Shown: piece after piece, positions 29,416 to 38,032 of the stretch
Layout: each line of letters starts with the position of its first letter
Numbering within the stretch: the stretch's first letter is position 1
From: Lysobacterales bacterium 66-474
Lineage (GTDB): Bacteria > Pseudomonadota > Gammaproteobacteria > Xanthomonadales > Rhodanobacteraceae
Reading direction: 5' to 3'
NCBI GenBank assembly: GCA_001899805.1
Contig: MKWP01000004.1
Span: 186,001-250,000 of the forward strand
Length of the DNA stretch: 64,000 bases
Program-made: the position numbers and the translations under genes
Notes under the pieces: generated by a model
Databases searched by the model: none
Told to the model about the DNA's origin: nothing
What the model saw: the letters and a program-made list of their open reading frames with translations, nothing else

Positions 29416-29456
29416 GCATGGGGGCCGTGCAGTATAAACCACCCATAGCGGCCTTC

Positions 29457-30824
29457 TCATTTCCCGTCTGCATCAGCTACCTTGGAACGCCGGCGCCGCA
29501 TCCGCCACCAGCGCAACAGGCCGTAGGACAGTCGCACCTTCTCCTGCCCGACCGGCAGGTCGGCGTGCGCGAACACCCACGACGATTTGCTGTAGGCGAT
29601 CTGCTGTTCCGGATACACGCTGCGATGCCCGATGATGAGATACGCCGCGACGCAGGCCCCAGCCACGTACAGGGTGGCGTCCGCGCCGAACAGCTCCACG
29701 CCCATCAGGATCGCCGCAACCGGCGCGTTGGACGCCGAGGCCACCACCGCGACCAGTCCCACTGCCGCACCCAGCGCCGCATGCAGGCCCAGCAGGTGCG
29801 CGAACGCACCGCCCGCCACCGCACCCATCACGAACTGCGGCGTCACGATGCCGCCGTAGAAACCCGAACCCAGCGTGATCGCCACCAGCAGCGCCTTCCA
29901 GAAGAAGCCGAGGTACGGCATCGCCTCGCCCTGCAACGCGCGGTCCATCAGCGGCAGGCTGAGGCCGAGGTACAGCGTCGGGATCGCGAGGATCAACAAG
30001 GCGATCACCACGCCGCCGAGCAGCGGCAGCAACGGCGGCCACAACGCGTAGCGTTGCCGCAGCCATCCGAACACCTGCTTCGACCGCTGCAGCAGTTCCA
30101 CGAACAGCCACGCCACGGCGCCGCACAGGATGCCGATCAACACGGTTTTCAGGAACAGCAGCTCGGTGAAGTCGCCCACGAAATCGACGTGATAGACGGG
30201 ATACGGCACGCCGAGATGCCGCGACACCTCGAACGCGGTGACGCCGGCGACGATGCCGGGAAACAGGAAATCGTGGCGCAGGCGGCCGATCGCCAGCATC
30301 TCGACGCCGTAGATCGCGCCCGCGATCGGCGTGCCGAACACGCTGGAAAATCCTGCGCTGACGCCACACGCCAGCAGACGCTTGCGCATCTCCGGATTGA
30401 GATGCAGCACCCGGCCGACGCCGGCGGCGAGGCTGGCGCCGATGTGCGAGCACGGACCTTCCTTGCCCGCCGAGCCGCCGCAGCCCAGCGTGATCAACGC
30501 GGCCAGCGGCTTGATCCAGAACGTGCGGAACGGCATCCGTCCATGCTGCTCGTTGACCGCGACGATGGCGTTGTCCTTGTAACCGCTGCGGCTGAGCTTG
30601 TAGCCGTAATGCAGCAGCAGGCCATTGGCGAGGCCGCCCAGCGGCAGCAACAACGCCAGCAGCCACCAGTGCGCGTCGTACAGGCGGCCTTCGGTCGCAA
30701 ACAGCGCGCGCAGGAAAATCGTGCAGCCGACGCCGACCAGCGCACCCGTGAAAATCGACAACACCAGCCACTGCACCACGGTCGCGAGCATCACCAGAGG
30801 TTCGGCCAGATGGAAACGTCGCAT
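29457..30824 (-). CDS. ClC-family chloride channel / antiporter
   Basis: 455 residues with 10-12 membrane helices. Selectivity-filter motifs: GSAGKEGPCSHIGAS (residues about 115-129), GFSSVFGTPIAGAIYGVEM, GSGFYGGIVTPQFVMGA. The proton-path glutamate of CLC-ec1 cannot be confirmed by eye, so channel versus H+/Cl- exchanger is open. ATG at 30824 puts the first helix in normal position. It probably exchanges chloride for acid or osmotic balance. Confidence 0.9.
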   Translation of the reverse strand: MRRFHLAEPLVMLATVVQWLVLSIFTGALVGVGCTIFLRALFATEGRLYDAHWWLLALLLPLGGLANGLLLHYGYKLSRSGYKDNAIVAVNEQHGRMPFRTFWIKPLAALITLGCGGSAGKEGPCSHIGASLAAGVGRVLHLNPEMRKRLLACGVSAGFSSVFGTPIAGAIYGVEMLAIGRLRHDFLFPGIVAGVTAFEVSRHLGVPYPVYHVDFVGDFTELLFLKTVLIGILCGAVAWLFVELLQRSKQVFGWLRQRYALWPPLLPLLGGVVIALLILAIPTLYLGLSLPLMDRALQGEAMPYLGFFWKALLVAITLGSGFYGGIVTPQFVMGAVAGGAFAHLLGLHAALGAAVGLVAVVASASNAPVAAILMGVELFGADATLYVAGACVAAYLIIGHRSVYPEQQIAYSKSSWVFAHADLPVGQEKVRLSYGLLRWWRMRRRRSKVADADGK

Positions 30825-30984
30825 GGGCGTGTCAGTGCGTGCCGCGAAAGGAACCGCGTCATTATAGGATTCGCGGTTGCACGGCTTGCCCGATGCTCGA
30901 CAATGATGGCGCGCTCGTTGGGCCGGCTGGCTACTTTGCGCAATCACGCGGCCAGGCAGCCCAGCCGTCAGGGCGCGCTACTCA

Positions 30985-31011
30985 TTGAGGCTCGGGTCAA
31001 GCTGCTATACT
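30985..31011 (+). promoter_or_regulatory. Promoter of tRNA-Met
   Basis: -10 TATACT (31006-31011) about 10 bases before the tRNA 5' end; possible -35 TTGAGG (30985-30990) with a short 15-base spacer. The -10 is good, the -35 weaker. Confidence 0.5.
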
Positions 31012-31021
31012 GGGCGGCTAT

Positions 31022-31098
31022 GGCTAGGTAGCTCAGATGGTTAGAGCGCGGCACTCATAATGCTGAGGTCGGCGGTTCGATCCCGCCTCTAGCCACCA
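31022..31098 (+). tRNA. tRNA-Met (CAT), elongator type
   Basis: 77 bases with CCA. Acceptor GGCTAGG with 3' TCTAGCC (one G-U), D-arm GCTCAGATGGTTAGAG, anticodon loop CTCATAA (CAT), T-arm GGCGGTTCGATCCCGCC. It resembles elongator Met; a tRNA-Ile2 (lysidine) cannot be fully excluded. Its 3' end is the integration site of the element that follows. Confidence 0.93.
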
Positions 31099-31132
31099 CA
31101 TAAGATTCTCGCAACACCCCGCGACACCCTGT

Positions 31133-31157
31133 AAACCGCACTCCGATGCGGTTTTTC
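31133..31157 (+). terminator. Intrinsic terminator after tRNA-Met (element-borne)
   Basis: 8-bp stem AAACCGCA/TGCGGTTT, 6-base loop, then TTTTTC. It lies 35 bases after the tRNA, inside the element, so the inserted DNA supplies a new terminator for the tRNA. Confidence 0.75.
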
Positions 31158-31198
31158 TGTTGCCTGCACTTCCCGCAAGGCGCACAATACTTCCCGCA

Positions 31199-31284
31199 GT
31201 TACCGTCAAGATTGGCGGTAACTCTGGCGGTAACCGCCAATGCAAGGCGGGAGTTACCGTCAACCGTGCCGGGAGTTACCGTCA
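31199..31284. repeat. Integrase arm-type sites, left end (GTTACCGTCA repeats)
   Basis: Five 10-bp motifs: GTTACCGTCA at 31199, 31253 and 31275, and the inverted form TGGCGGTAAC at 31213 and 31225 (12 bp apart). The last one overlaps the integrase start codon, which suggests the integrase represses its own gene. The same spaced pair is at the right end (39009, 39021). Confidence 0.7.
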
Positions 31285-32498
31285 TGCTGACCCCTTCCGC
31301 TGTGGCGAACGCGAAGCCCCAAGCCAAGGCGCGCAAGCTCGCCGACGAACGCGGCATGTATCTGCTGGTGAAGCCCGACGGCGCGCGCTGGTGGCGTTTC
31401 GATTACCGCCGACCTGGCGCCGGCAAGCGCAACACGCTGTCCCTTGGCATCTATCCCGATGTTTCGCTGAAACAGGCCCGCGAGCGCCGCGACGATGCCC
31501 GCAAGCTGCTGGCCGATGGCATCGACCCGGGCGACAAGCGCAAGGCCCAACGCATCGCGGACGGCGATACCTTCGAAGCCATCGCGCGCGAATGGTTCGC
31601 CAAGCATTCCCCGAACTGGAAGGCCGCGCACGCCGACAAGGTTATCCGGCGCTTGGAACGCGACGTGTTCCCGTGGATCGGCGGCAGGCCGGTTGCCAAT
31701 GTCAATGCACCGGACGTGCTGGCGGTACTTCGCCGCATCGACTCGCGGGGCGCACGCGAAACCGCGCACCGGGCATCGCAGAATATAGGCCAAGTGATGC
31801 GCTTCGCCGTCGCCACCGGGCGGGCGAACATCGACCCGACCCCGATGCTTCGCGGCGCGATCCCGCCCGCGCGCGGCGCGCACTTCGCCAGCATCACCGA
31901 TCCCGACCGCATCGGCGAACTGTTGCGGGCCATCGACCAATACACGGGTTACTACGCCACGCGCGCGGCGCTGCAACTTGCGCCGCTGGTGTTCGTGCGA
32001 CCGGGCGAACTGCGCGGAGCCGAGTGGGCGGAAATCGACCTTGACGCTGCCGAATGGCGCATCCCCGCCGCGCGCATGAAGATGGACGCACCGCACATCG
32101 TGCCGCTGGCATCGCAAGCCGTGGCGATCCTGCGCGACCTGCACCCGCTGACCGGATCGGGCCGCCTTGTGTTCCCTTCCATGCGTTCGCGCGACCGCGC
32201 CATGAGCGAAAACACCGTGAACGCCGCGCTGCGCCGACTCGGCTACGACGGCGACACCATGACCGGGCACGGCTTCCGCAGCATGGCAAGCACGCTGTTG
32301 AACGAACAGGGCTGGCACAGCGACGCCATCGAGCGCCAGCTCGCGCACGCCGAACGCGATGCTGTGCGCGCCGCCTACAACTACGCCGAACACCTGCCCG
32401 AGCGCCGCAAGATGATGCAGGCCTGGGCGGACTATCTGGACGCACTGCGGCAAGATCACGGCAAGGTTGTGCCGATCAAGCAGAAGGCCCGCGCCTGA
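31284..32498 (+). CDS. int: Tyrosine site-specific integrase, P4 type
   Basis: 404 residues. N-terminal DUF4102 arm-binding domain (MLTPSAVANAKPQAKARKLAD, then RWWRFDYRRPGAGKRNTLSLG); core-binding region about 100-200; catalytic domain with Arg in VRPGELRGAEW, GHGFRSMAST (H-x2-R), the LAHAERDAV histidine and the tyrosine in AAYNYAEHL. Complete, so probably active. The ATG at 31284 overlaps an arm-site motif. Located directly behind its target tRNA and read away from it. Confidence 0.95.
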   Translation: MLTPSAVANAKPQAKARKLADERGMYLLVKPDGARWWRFDYRRPGAGKRNTLSLGIYPDVSLKQARERRDDARKLLADGIDPGDKRKAQRIADGDTFEAIAREWFAKHSPNWKAAHADKVIRRLERDVFPWIGGRPVANVNAPDVLAVLRRIDSRGARETAHRASQNIGQVMRFAVATGRANIDPTPMLRGAIPPARGAHFASITDPDRIGELLRAIDQYTGYYATRAALQLAPLVFVRPGELRGAEWAEIDLDAAEWRIPAARMKMDAPHIVPLASQAVAILRDLHPLTGSGRLVFPSMRSRDRAMSENTVNAALRRLGYDGDTMTGHGFRSMASTLLNEQGWHSDAIERQLAHAERDAVRAAYNYAEHLPERRKMMQAWADYLDALRQDHGKVVPIKQKARA

Positions 32499-32601
32499 CG
32501 CATACTCCGAACCGCCACGGCTAGGCCGATCACCGAACGCGGGGCCACCTTTCACCCGCTGCCGTGGCAATTTCACGAAAGGGCGCAAGGAAAGGTGCGC
32601 C

Positions 32602-33216
32602 ATGGCAAAGACACGCGTTAATCGGCTAATCGGAGAACTGGCGAAACACAATGAACCGAAGCCATTTGGTTTGGGCGACCTGTGCATGCTGGCGGGCGGC
32701 TTGGAAGTGCCGCCGGGTTTTCCGGGCGGGAACATCGCACCTGCAAACGTGCCCGATGGTGTAGCGCGCGAACAGTTACGCGCGAAGCTGGAAGCAGATT
32801 TCATTAAGTGGGACCACACAATGCTCGCGCGGTTTGCCGCGCATTCGCTGGAAGGCGTGATGCTGTGGCGCGGCGTCTTTGCGGCATATGCACGGGACAA
32901 GGAAATTGCGCTGAAGCAAACGACCGTCGAAGGGCTGAAACAACAGTACGATGCAGCGACCGAATTCCTCGAAGTACTGCAAGACCCTGGTACACGCGCC
33001 TATCTCAATGCGCAAGCGAAGCTCGCCCGCGACCCGAAACAAGCCGCCAAGGCCAAAGCGTTCAAGCTGTGGCAGGACTGGCAAACTGGACGGGTGCGGC
33101 ACAAGTCTGGCGCTGCATTCGCGCGCCACGTTGTCGATACGCTCCCTATCGAAAGCACGAAGACCGTGGAACGCTGGGTGACGCAGTGGCGCAAGGATGC
33201 CAAAGCGACAAAATAG
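32602..33216 (+). CDS. Unknown island protein
   Basis: 204 residues, soluble, mostly helical and charged. No family recognised. The middle is EGLKQQYDAATEFLEVLQ; the end has FARHVVDTLPIESTKTVERWVTQWRKDA. GGAAAGG lies ahead of the ATG. A similar second-position protein behind the integrase is common in such islands; it may regulate the early genes. Confidence 0.75.
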   Translation: MAKTRVNRLIGELAKHNEPKPFGLGDLCMLAGGLEVPPGFPGGNIAPANVPDGVAREQLRAKLEADFIKWDHTMLARFAAHSLEGVMLWRGVFAAYARDKEIALKQTTVEGLKQQYDAATEFLEVLQDPGTRAYLNAQAKLARDPKQAAKAKAFKLWQDWQTGRVRHKSGAAFARHVVDTLPIESTKTVERWVTQWRKDAKATK

Positions 33217-33220
33217 GCAT

Positions 33221-33280
33221 CGTGCTAGCAGCGTGCCCGTCGAGCTAGCCGCGTGTCCGTCGTGCTAGCACAGGCGTTTT
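33221..33280. repeat. 20-bp iteron array before the HTH gene
   Basis: Three head-to-tail units with exactly 20-bp period: CGTGCTAGCAGCGTGCCCGT, CGAGCTAGCCGCGTGTCCGT, then CGTGCTAGCACAGG (partial). Each unit carries the palindrome GCTAGC (33224, 33244, 33264). Two-helical-turn spacing puts all sites on one face of the DNA, as in an operator or replication iteron. Ends about 56 bases before the HTH gene. Confidence 0.7.
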
Positions 33281-33335
33281 TCCAATAGTTTCCCGCGCGC
33301 ACCATCTAGGCACACTCACTAACGGAGCGTGCCAA

Positions 33336-33563
33336 GTGCATACCACCGAACACCCCTCAACACCGCCAGCCGCGAAGGCCGCCGCTGGCTACCTGCTGAC
33401 CGATACCGAAGTGGCCGCGCTGCTTGGCGCGAGCCTTCAAACCGTGCGCAACTGGCGCTGGCGTGGCGAAGGGCCGCGTTTCGTGAAGCTGGGCGGGCGA
33501 ATGGTGCGCTACAAACCCGCCGACGTGCAGGCTTTCATCGAAGGCCAAGGGGCAGCGGCATGA
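33336..33563 (+). CDS. AlpA-like helix-turn-helix protein (excisionase/regulator)
   Basis: 75 residues with an HTH_17 (MerR/excisionase) fold: YLLTDTEVAALLGASLQTVRNW, then the wing GPRFVKLGGRMVRYKPADVQAFI. Likely regulates the island's early genes or aids excision. GTG start with GGAG upstream. Placed between the 20-bp iterons and the primase module. Confidence 0.85.
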   Translation: MHTTEHPSTPPAAKAAAGYLLTDTEVAALLGASLQTVRNWRWRGEGPRFVKLGGRMVRYKPADVQAFIEGQGAAA

Positions 33564-33817
33564 CCGCGCGCACCTTTTGCGGCTGCACGCCGCCGACCGT
33601 GCCACCTGCACCGCGCGATGCCGTGACCATAGGCCGAGACGTGGCCAATGCGGCCGAACGCCTGGACGTCATCGCCTACCGCATGTTTGTGCAGCCTGAC
33701 GACACCGGCGAACGGGAAACTACCGAACTGGACGCGCTGGCCGTGGGCATCGCGCGCCTGGCCCGCGAACTGCGCATGCGCCAGCACGGCAAGGACGGTG
33801 CGCCATGCCACGACTGA
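33560..33817 (+). CDS. Small island protein, unknown
   Basis: 85 residues, overlapping the HTH gene's stop (ATGA). N-terminal TFCGCTPPTVPPAP; helical C-terminus with LDALAVGIARLARELRMR. No family recognised. Confidence 0.65.
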   Translation: MTARTFCGCTPPTVPPAPRDAVTIGRDVANAAERLDVIAYRMFVQPDDTGERETTELDALAVGIARLARELRMRQHGKDGAPCHD

Positions 33818-34125
33818 CCGGCAACCGCTGCCAATGCACCGCCTGCGGTGAATACTTCAACGGCGTGCAACCTTTCGACAAACACCGCATCGGCGAATAC
33901 GCCAAGGCCGGACAACCGAACACCAGGCGGTGCCTGACGGTTGCCGAACTGGAAACCTGCGGATGGGTTCGCAACGCGGCCGGGTTTTGGTGCGAACGCG
34001 CGACGAAACCGTACACACGACCCCGCGCGCCCGTGTTTCCAGCGCCGCGCGCACCATCGGCAATGCAACACCATTGCCCTACCCCGAGCGCGTGCAAAAC
34101 ACCGGCCCCGGCAGGTTCACCATGA
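33805..34125 (+). CDS. Small zinc-finger-like island protein
   Basis: 106 residues. CQCTACGEYFNGVQPFDKHRIG near the N-terminus resembles a C2H2-like finger found in phage and island proteins, followed by a basic, Pro-rich tail. It overlaps its neighbours at both ends (13 bases upstream, ATGA with the primase), so it belongs to the same operon. Confidence 0.7.
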   Translation: MPRLTGNRCQCTACGEYFNGVQPFDKHRIGEYAKAGQPNTRRCLTVAELETCGWVRNAAGFWCERATKPYTRPRAPVFPAPRAPSAMQHHCPTPSACKTPAPAGSP

Positions 34126-35324
34126 ACGCGGCCCCGCAATTCGAACCGGCACGGGATGATGCGGCCCGGTTGCTGGAACTGCTGGCACCGGGCGAACAGG
34201 TGACGTTCCAGACTTTCGACGATGCCAAGCGCAGTCGCCACGGGTTGACGCGCATCCTGCATGGCACGCTGGCCGAACATGCTGGAACGCTCGCTGCCCT
34301 GAATGCGCGCGGCGCTGGGGTGTATTGGATGGTGAACGCTGGCGACGGCAACGGGCGCAAGGCATCGAACGTGCAGCGGGTGCGGGCGTTGTTTGTTGAC
34401 CTGGACGGCGCGCCGCTGCAACCCGTCACGACGGCACCGCTGCCACCGCAGGCCATCATCGAATCATCGGCGAACCGCTGGCATGCCTACTGGCGCACTG
34501 CCGATTGTCCGCTGGCGGACTTCAAGCCGCTGCAACAGGCACTGGCCATGCGCTTCCATGCTGACCCCAAAGTGTGCGACCTGCCGCGCGTGCTGCGCCT
34601 GCCGGGCTTCGATCATCGCAAGGGCAAGCCGTACCGTTCGCGCATCATCGACATGCACGACGGCCCTGCGTACAGCGTCGCCGACATGGTGCAGGCTTTC
34701 GACCTGCGCGCGCCTGAAACACCGGCCCCGGCGTCAACCGTGACGCCACTACGCAAGCGCCGCATGCTTCCCGACGTGATCCCCGACGGCAAACGCAACG
34801 CAACGCTTTTGAGCTTGGCCGCCGGGCTGGTGCGGCAAGGTTTCGACGTGCAAGCCGTGAATGATCGCCTGCAACGGATCAACGCCGAACGCTGCACGCC
34901 GCCGCTGGGCGCGGATGAAGTGGACACTATCGCGGCCCGTGCTGTCGGCTACGGTTCCGATGGGTTCGCCATGCTGCCGCACAAGCTGCTGGATTCACCG
35001 GAATGGAAAGCGTTACCACCCGCCGCGCATGACGTGATCGTGACCGCGTTCAGGCGCTACAACGGCGCGAACGGCGACAACATCGCGCTGACCTGGGCGG
35101 ACTTCGAAGGTCGCGAAGGGTTCGGGCAAAAAGGCACGTTCTACCGTCACCGTGCGCGGGCCGTTGCATCGGGCATCCTGCAACGCTCACGCGAAGGCCG
35201 GAACGGACAAACGGGCCGCAAGCCCGACCTTTTCAGCATTGCGCCGCGATGGCTGACACATTCCGCCAGTATCAAAAATCGCACCCGGCCCCAGTATCGA
35301 AAAAGTACACCCCTACATAGATAA
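34122..35324 (+). CDS. Primase/replication protein with PriCT-1-like domain
   Basis: 400 residues. N-terminal archaeo-eukaryotic primase-like (RepB/Prim-Pol) part: the catalytic-type acidic loop is ALFVDLDGAPLQP, with IIESSANRWHAYWRT and the RVLRLPGFDHRKGKPYRS motif. Next comes the PriCT-1-like segment VIPDGKRNATLLSLAAGLVRQGF (about 235-310), and a winged-helix-like C-terminus. It would prime island DNA after excision. No helicase domain is fused, so a host helicase is needed. Confidence 0.78.
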   Translation: MNAAPQFEPARDDAARLLELLAPGEQVTFQTFDDAKRSRHGLTRILHGTLAEHAGTLAALNARGAGVYWMVNAGDGNGRKASNVQRVRALFVDLDGAPLQPVTTAPLPPQAIIESSANRWHAYWRTADCPLADFKPLQQALAMRFHADPKVCDLPRVLRLPGFDHRKGKPYRSRIIDMHDGPAYSVADMVQAFDLRAPETPAPASTVTPLRKRRMLPDVIPDGKRNATLLSLAAGLVRQGFDVQAVNDRLQRINAERCTPPLGADEVDTIAARAVGYGSDGFAMLPHKLLDSPEWKALPPAAHDVIVTAFRRYNGANGDNIALTWADFEGREGFGQKGTFYRHRARAVASGILQRSREGRNGQTGRKPDLFSIAPRWLTHSASIKNRTRPQYRKSTPLHR

Positions 35325-35403
35325 ACAGGTAGTAGAGCTTTTGCACTGGATTACAGGCTTGGAAGGCGAACGGCGCGAACGAAACGAACGAAGGCGACGA
35401 ACG

Positions 35404-35628
35404 ATGAAGGCGACACTATCGGATGACGTGACGGCGGCACTCGCGTATGCCGAGCGCACGCAAGGCTGGAACAACCGGCGCGGCGACGTGCACCGGTTCA
35501 CCCTGGCGAACAGGTACGGGCACGAACCCTGCCTGCTGTACGTTGTGCCGGCGCGGCGCTGGGCCTATCGGTGCTGGGAACGGCAGACAGCCGAACGGCA
35601 ACACCGGCACGGGGGCAATGCAGCATGA
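35404..35628 (+). CDS. Small island protein, unknown
   Basis: 74 residues, basic, with RWAYRCWERQTAERQHRH at the end. A purine-rich stretch sits before the ATG. No family recognised. Confidence 0.6.
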   Translation: MKATLSDDVTAALAYAERTQGWNNRRGDVHRFTLANRYGHEPCLLYVVPARRWAYRCWERQTAERQHRHGGNAA

Positions 35629-35695
35629 CTCGGCCAGCCGGATCACCCGTTCACGGGTATATTTTGAATTGCCAGAGGAGCAAAAGGGGCGGGCA

Positions 35696-36127
35696 ATGAA
35701 AACAGCTATCGTGGCCACGCTTGGCGTGCTGCTGAGTGCGTGCAGCATGGGTTCGAGCGATCACGCGCAGATACTTCAGCTTCAAAAGCAAGTCGCCGCT
35801 TTGTCGCAACAAACCACAGCTCAGGATAGCCGACCTGCCGTTGCGAAACTTCAGCAGGAAGTCGCGGCTTTGACTCTTGAGGTCAACAACGCGAGCAAGC
35901 AACCAACGGCAGCCGAGCGTGCGCAAGCTTGCGAGATAGCTCAAGCTGCGGCGCGGCGGCGCATCGCGGCGATTCGGCCAACATCGCAATCTGTCGGCTT
36001 GCAATATCTCAGCCCACAGGATCAAAGAGTACAACAGCAATTGATTCAAATGCAGGTTCAAATCGCGGAAACTGCATGTGCGTCCGCATATGGCGTACCC
36101 CTTCCCGTGTTCAACGACGCGCACTAG
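35696..36127 (+). CDS. Island lipoprotein with coiled coil, unknown
   Basis: 143 residues. Lipobox LLSAC near residue 15 after a short signal; then two heptad-like Gln/Leu stretches (ILQLQKQVAALSQQ and KLQQEVAALTLEV), and a C-terminal domain with two Cys. Would anchor in the outer or inner membrane. AGAGGAG sits upstream of the ATG. Similar spanin-like small lipoproteins occur in phages, but lysis function is not shown. Confidence 0.65.
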   Translation: MKTAIVATLGVLLSACSMGSSDHAQILQLQKQVAALSQQTTAQDSRPAVAKLQQEVAALTLEVNNASKQPTAAERAQACEIAQAAARRRIAAIRPTSQSVGLQYLSPQDQRVQQQLIQMQVQIAETACASAYGVPLPVFNDAH

Positions 36128-36139
36128 ACCGAAACCGGC

Positions 36140-36535
36140 ATGACGCGAAAGACCGAAACCGAACCGATGCTGCGCGGGCGCGCTGCCCACCGGCGCACAC
36201 AATCGGATTACATGGGCGCGCTGCTTGATCGCGTGACGCTGGAAGCATGGGGCGAAGTGATCGACGCCACCGTTGCCCGCGCGAAGGATGGCGACGCACA
36301 AGCGCGCGCGTTCCTGGCCGCGTACCTTGTGGGCAAACCGGACGTGAAGGCACCGGCACCGCTGGAAGTAACGGCGGCGCGAATCAGCGGCAACGATGCA
36401 CTGGCGGACAAGCTCGCCAAACCTGCCATTGATCGCGTGCGCTACCCCACCTTGACGGCGCGCGCGGATGCCGAGGCCACCATCCGCGATGCCGTGGCCG
36501 CCGAACTGCCCGCGCATATCGAGCCGCAACCGTGA
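36140..36535 (+). CDS. Small island protein, possibly terminase-small-subunit related
   Basis: 131 residues. The segment LLDRVTLEAWGEVIDATVARAKDGDAQARAFLAAYLVGKP resembles a helical repeat seen beside phage packaging or resistance genes; no HTH is obvious. GTGA overlap with the next gene. Role uncertain. Confidence 0.55.
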   Translation: MTRKTETEPMLRGRAAHRRTQSDYMGALLDRVTLEAWGEVIDATVARAKDGDAQARAFLAAYLVGKPDVKAPAPLEVTAARISGNDALADKLAKPAIDRVRYPTLTARADAEATIRDAVAAELPAHIEPQP

Positions 36536-37179
36536 GCTATCCGGGCGGCTGGCGGCCGCACCTTGAAAGCGCCTTGTGTCTGGACGTGCGGAAGATGTTT
36601 CGAACGCGCGCGCTGATACCGGGCTGCCAAACATCGGGCGGCTGGCAGTGGACGCGCGACGGCGAGATATCCGCCAGCATCGGCTATCGCGCAACGCTTG
36701 GCGACGATGCGGGCACGCTCACCTTGGACTATTCCACCGGGCGCGAAGGCGAACGCAAGAACGTTACCTGCACGCTGGTGCTGGAAAGCCTTCCCTGCAC
36801 CTATGGCGGCCGGCGCTGGTTTGTCCGATGCCCGTACACGCACCGGCGCGCGTGGAAGCTCTACAAATGGGGAAGCATCGAATGGTTTTGCTGCCGCGAT
36901 GCGATCAAGCCGCGCCCGACATATGCGAGCCAGCGCGAGAGCGGCGGGAATCGCGCCATCGCGCAACGCTGGGCACTGCGGCGCAAGCTGGGCGACAATT
37001 TCAGCGACCTTTTCGGCGAACCGTTCAAACCGAAATGGATGCGCTGGCGCACGTTCAACCGCTACGCCGCGCGTGATGCCGAGCTGGCAAATCGGGAATG
37101 GGGTTATTACATGGGCCACCTGCTGGGCAGGCTGGGCGTCGCGGAAGCTGCGGCCATTGCCGAAGAATGGGGCCGTTAG
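36532..37179 (+). CDS. Unknown conserved-looking island protein
   Basis: 215 residues, Trp- and Arg-rich. It may bind zinc or nucleic acid through CTLVLESLPCTYGGRRWFV and a later FCCRD. Starts with GTG, coupled by overlap to the gene before. No assignment. Confidence 0.6.
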   Translation: MSYPGGWRPHLESALCLDVRKMFRTRALIPGCQTSGGWQWTRDGEISASIGYRATLGDDAGTLTLDYSTGREGERKNVTCTLVLESLPCTYGGRRWFVRCPYTHRRAWKLYKWGSIEWFCCRDAIKPRPTYASQRESGGNRAIAQRWALRRKLGDNFSDLFGEPFKPKWMRWRTFNRYAARDAELANREWGYYMGHLLGRLGVAEAAAIAEEWGR

Positions 37180-37284
37180 CCTATGGTTTTAGGCTTGTCG
37201 GCGCTCGAATGAAGGCTGCTGCGGCCTGCCGCACGGCATAAATGGCACGGATGATGCTTGGATAAAATTGTGAAGGGAAAGCGC

Positions 37285-37728
37285 ATGATGATCGGGAAAT
37301 GGCTTGCTGGTGTTGGCTTAGGCCTATTGCTGGGAACCTTGGGAACGCCAGCGATCGCACAAGAAGCGCCAGCGGGTGTGCAAAACCCATCAACGGCGGC
37401 AGGCTTGGTACAAGCCTGCGAATCCATGCTCAACGATCTTGCGGAAACGGAGATCTACCAAACCGGCATCGATCTTGGATCGCAAGCTTTCGGTGGTGGC
37501 TTTTGCATGGGTTATCTGAATGCGTACCGCGCTTTGGCTGCGTCAGTTCATTCGTCAGGCATGATCAAACTCGCGTGCATCCCCACAAACGTGCAAGTTG
37601 ACGACATGGCCAAATGGTTGATTAGGGTGATTGGCGTGCATCCAGAATGGGGCACGCTCAACGCTGACCATTTTGCCTTTGCGGCTCTTGAAGCCAAATG
37701 GCCATGCACACAGGAGCGAACACCATGA
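37285..37728 (+). CDS. Rap1a/Tai-like periplasmic protein (immunity family fold)
   Basis: 147 residues. Signal peptide (GLLLGTLGTPAIA, cleavage after AQ). Conserved pattern of the Rap1a/Tai family: paired cysteines in FCMGYLNAY, then CIPTNVQVDDM and the end IGVHPEW ... ALEAKWPC. In Serratia and others this family protects against type VI secretion amidase toxins. Here it is island cargo without a visible toxin gene. ATG at 37285 with GAAGGGAAA before it; lower GC than core. Confidence 0.68.
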   Translation: MMIGKWLAGVGLGLLLGTLGTPAIAQEAPAGVQNPSTAAGLVQACESMLNDLAETEIYQTGIDLGSQAFGGGFCMGYLNAYRALAASVHSSGMIKLACIPTNVQVDDMAKWLIRVIGVHPEWGTLNADHFAFAALEAKWPCTQERTP

Positions 37729-38030
37729 AACCCATGTTCCCCATCATCGCCTTGACAATCCTTACTTGCGCAGGCGCCCAAGCCAAGGACTACCACTACC
37801 ACGCGCCCAAGGCCCACGATGCCCCAAAGGTCTACACGCCCCACTACAGCACGGTCCCGGTGCGCGGTTACATCAAGTCAAACGGCACCTACGTGATGCC
37901 GCACTATCAGACCGCACCGAACTCGACGAAGCTTGATAACTGGTCAACAAAAGGCAACATAAATCCCTACACAGGGAAATCCGGAACTAAAGACCCGTAC
38001 GCGCCGCCCAGTAGTGGCGGCAGGGGATAG
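37725..38030 (+). CDS. Small exported protein with YVMPHYQT motif
   Basis: 101 residues. Signal peptide, cleavage after AQA. The segment KSNGTYVMPHYQTAPNST, then KLDNWSTKGNINPYTGKSGT, belongs to a common family of small secreted or periplasmic proteins of unknown role. ATGA overlap with the Rap1a-like gene, so one operon. Confidence 0.7.
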   Translation: MKPMFPIIALTILTCAGAQAKDYHYHAPKAHDAPKVYTPHYSTVPVRGYIKSNGTYVMPHYQTAPNSTKLDNWSTKGNINPYTGKSGTKDPYAPPSSGGRG

Positions 38031-38032
38031 AA

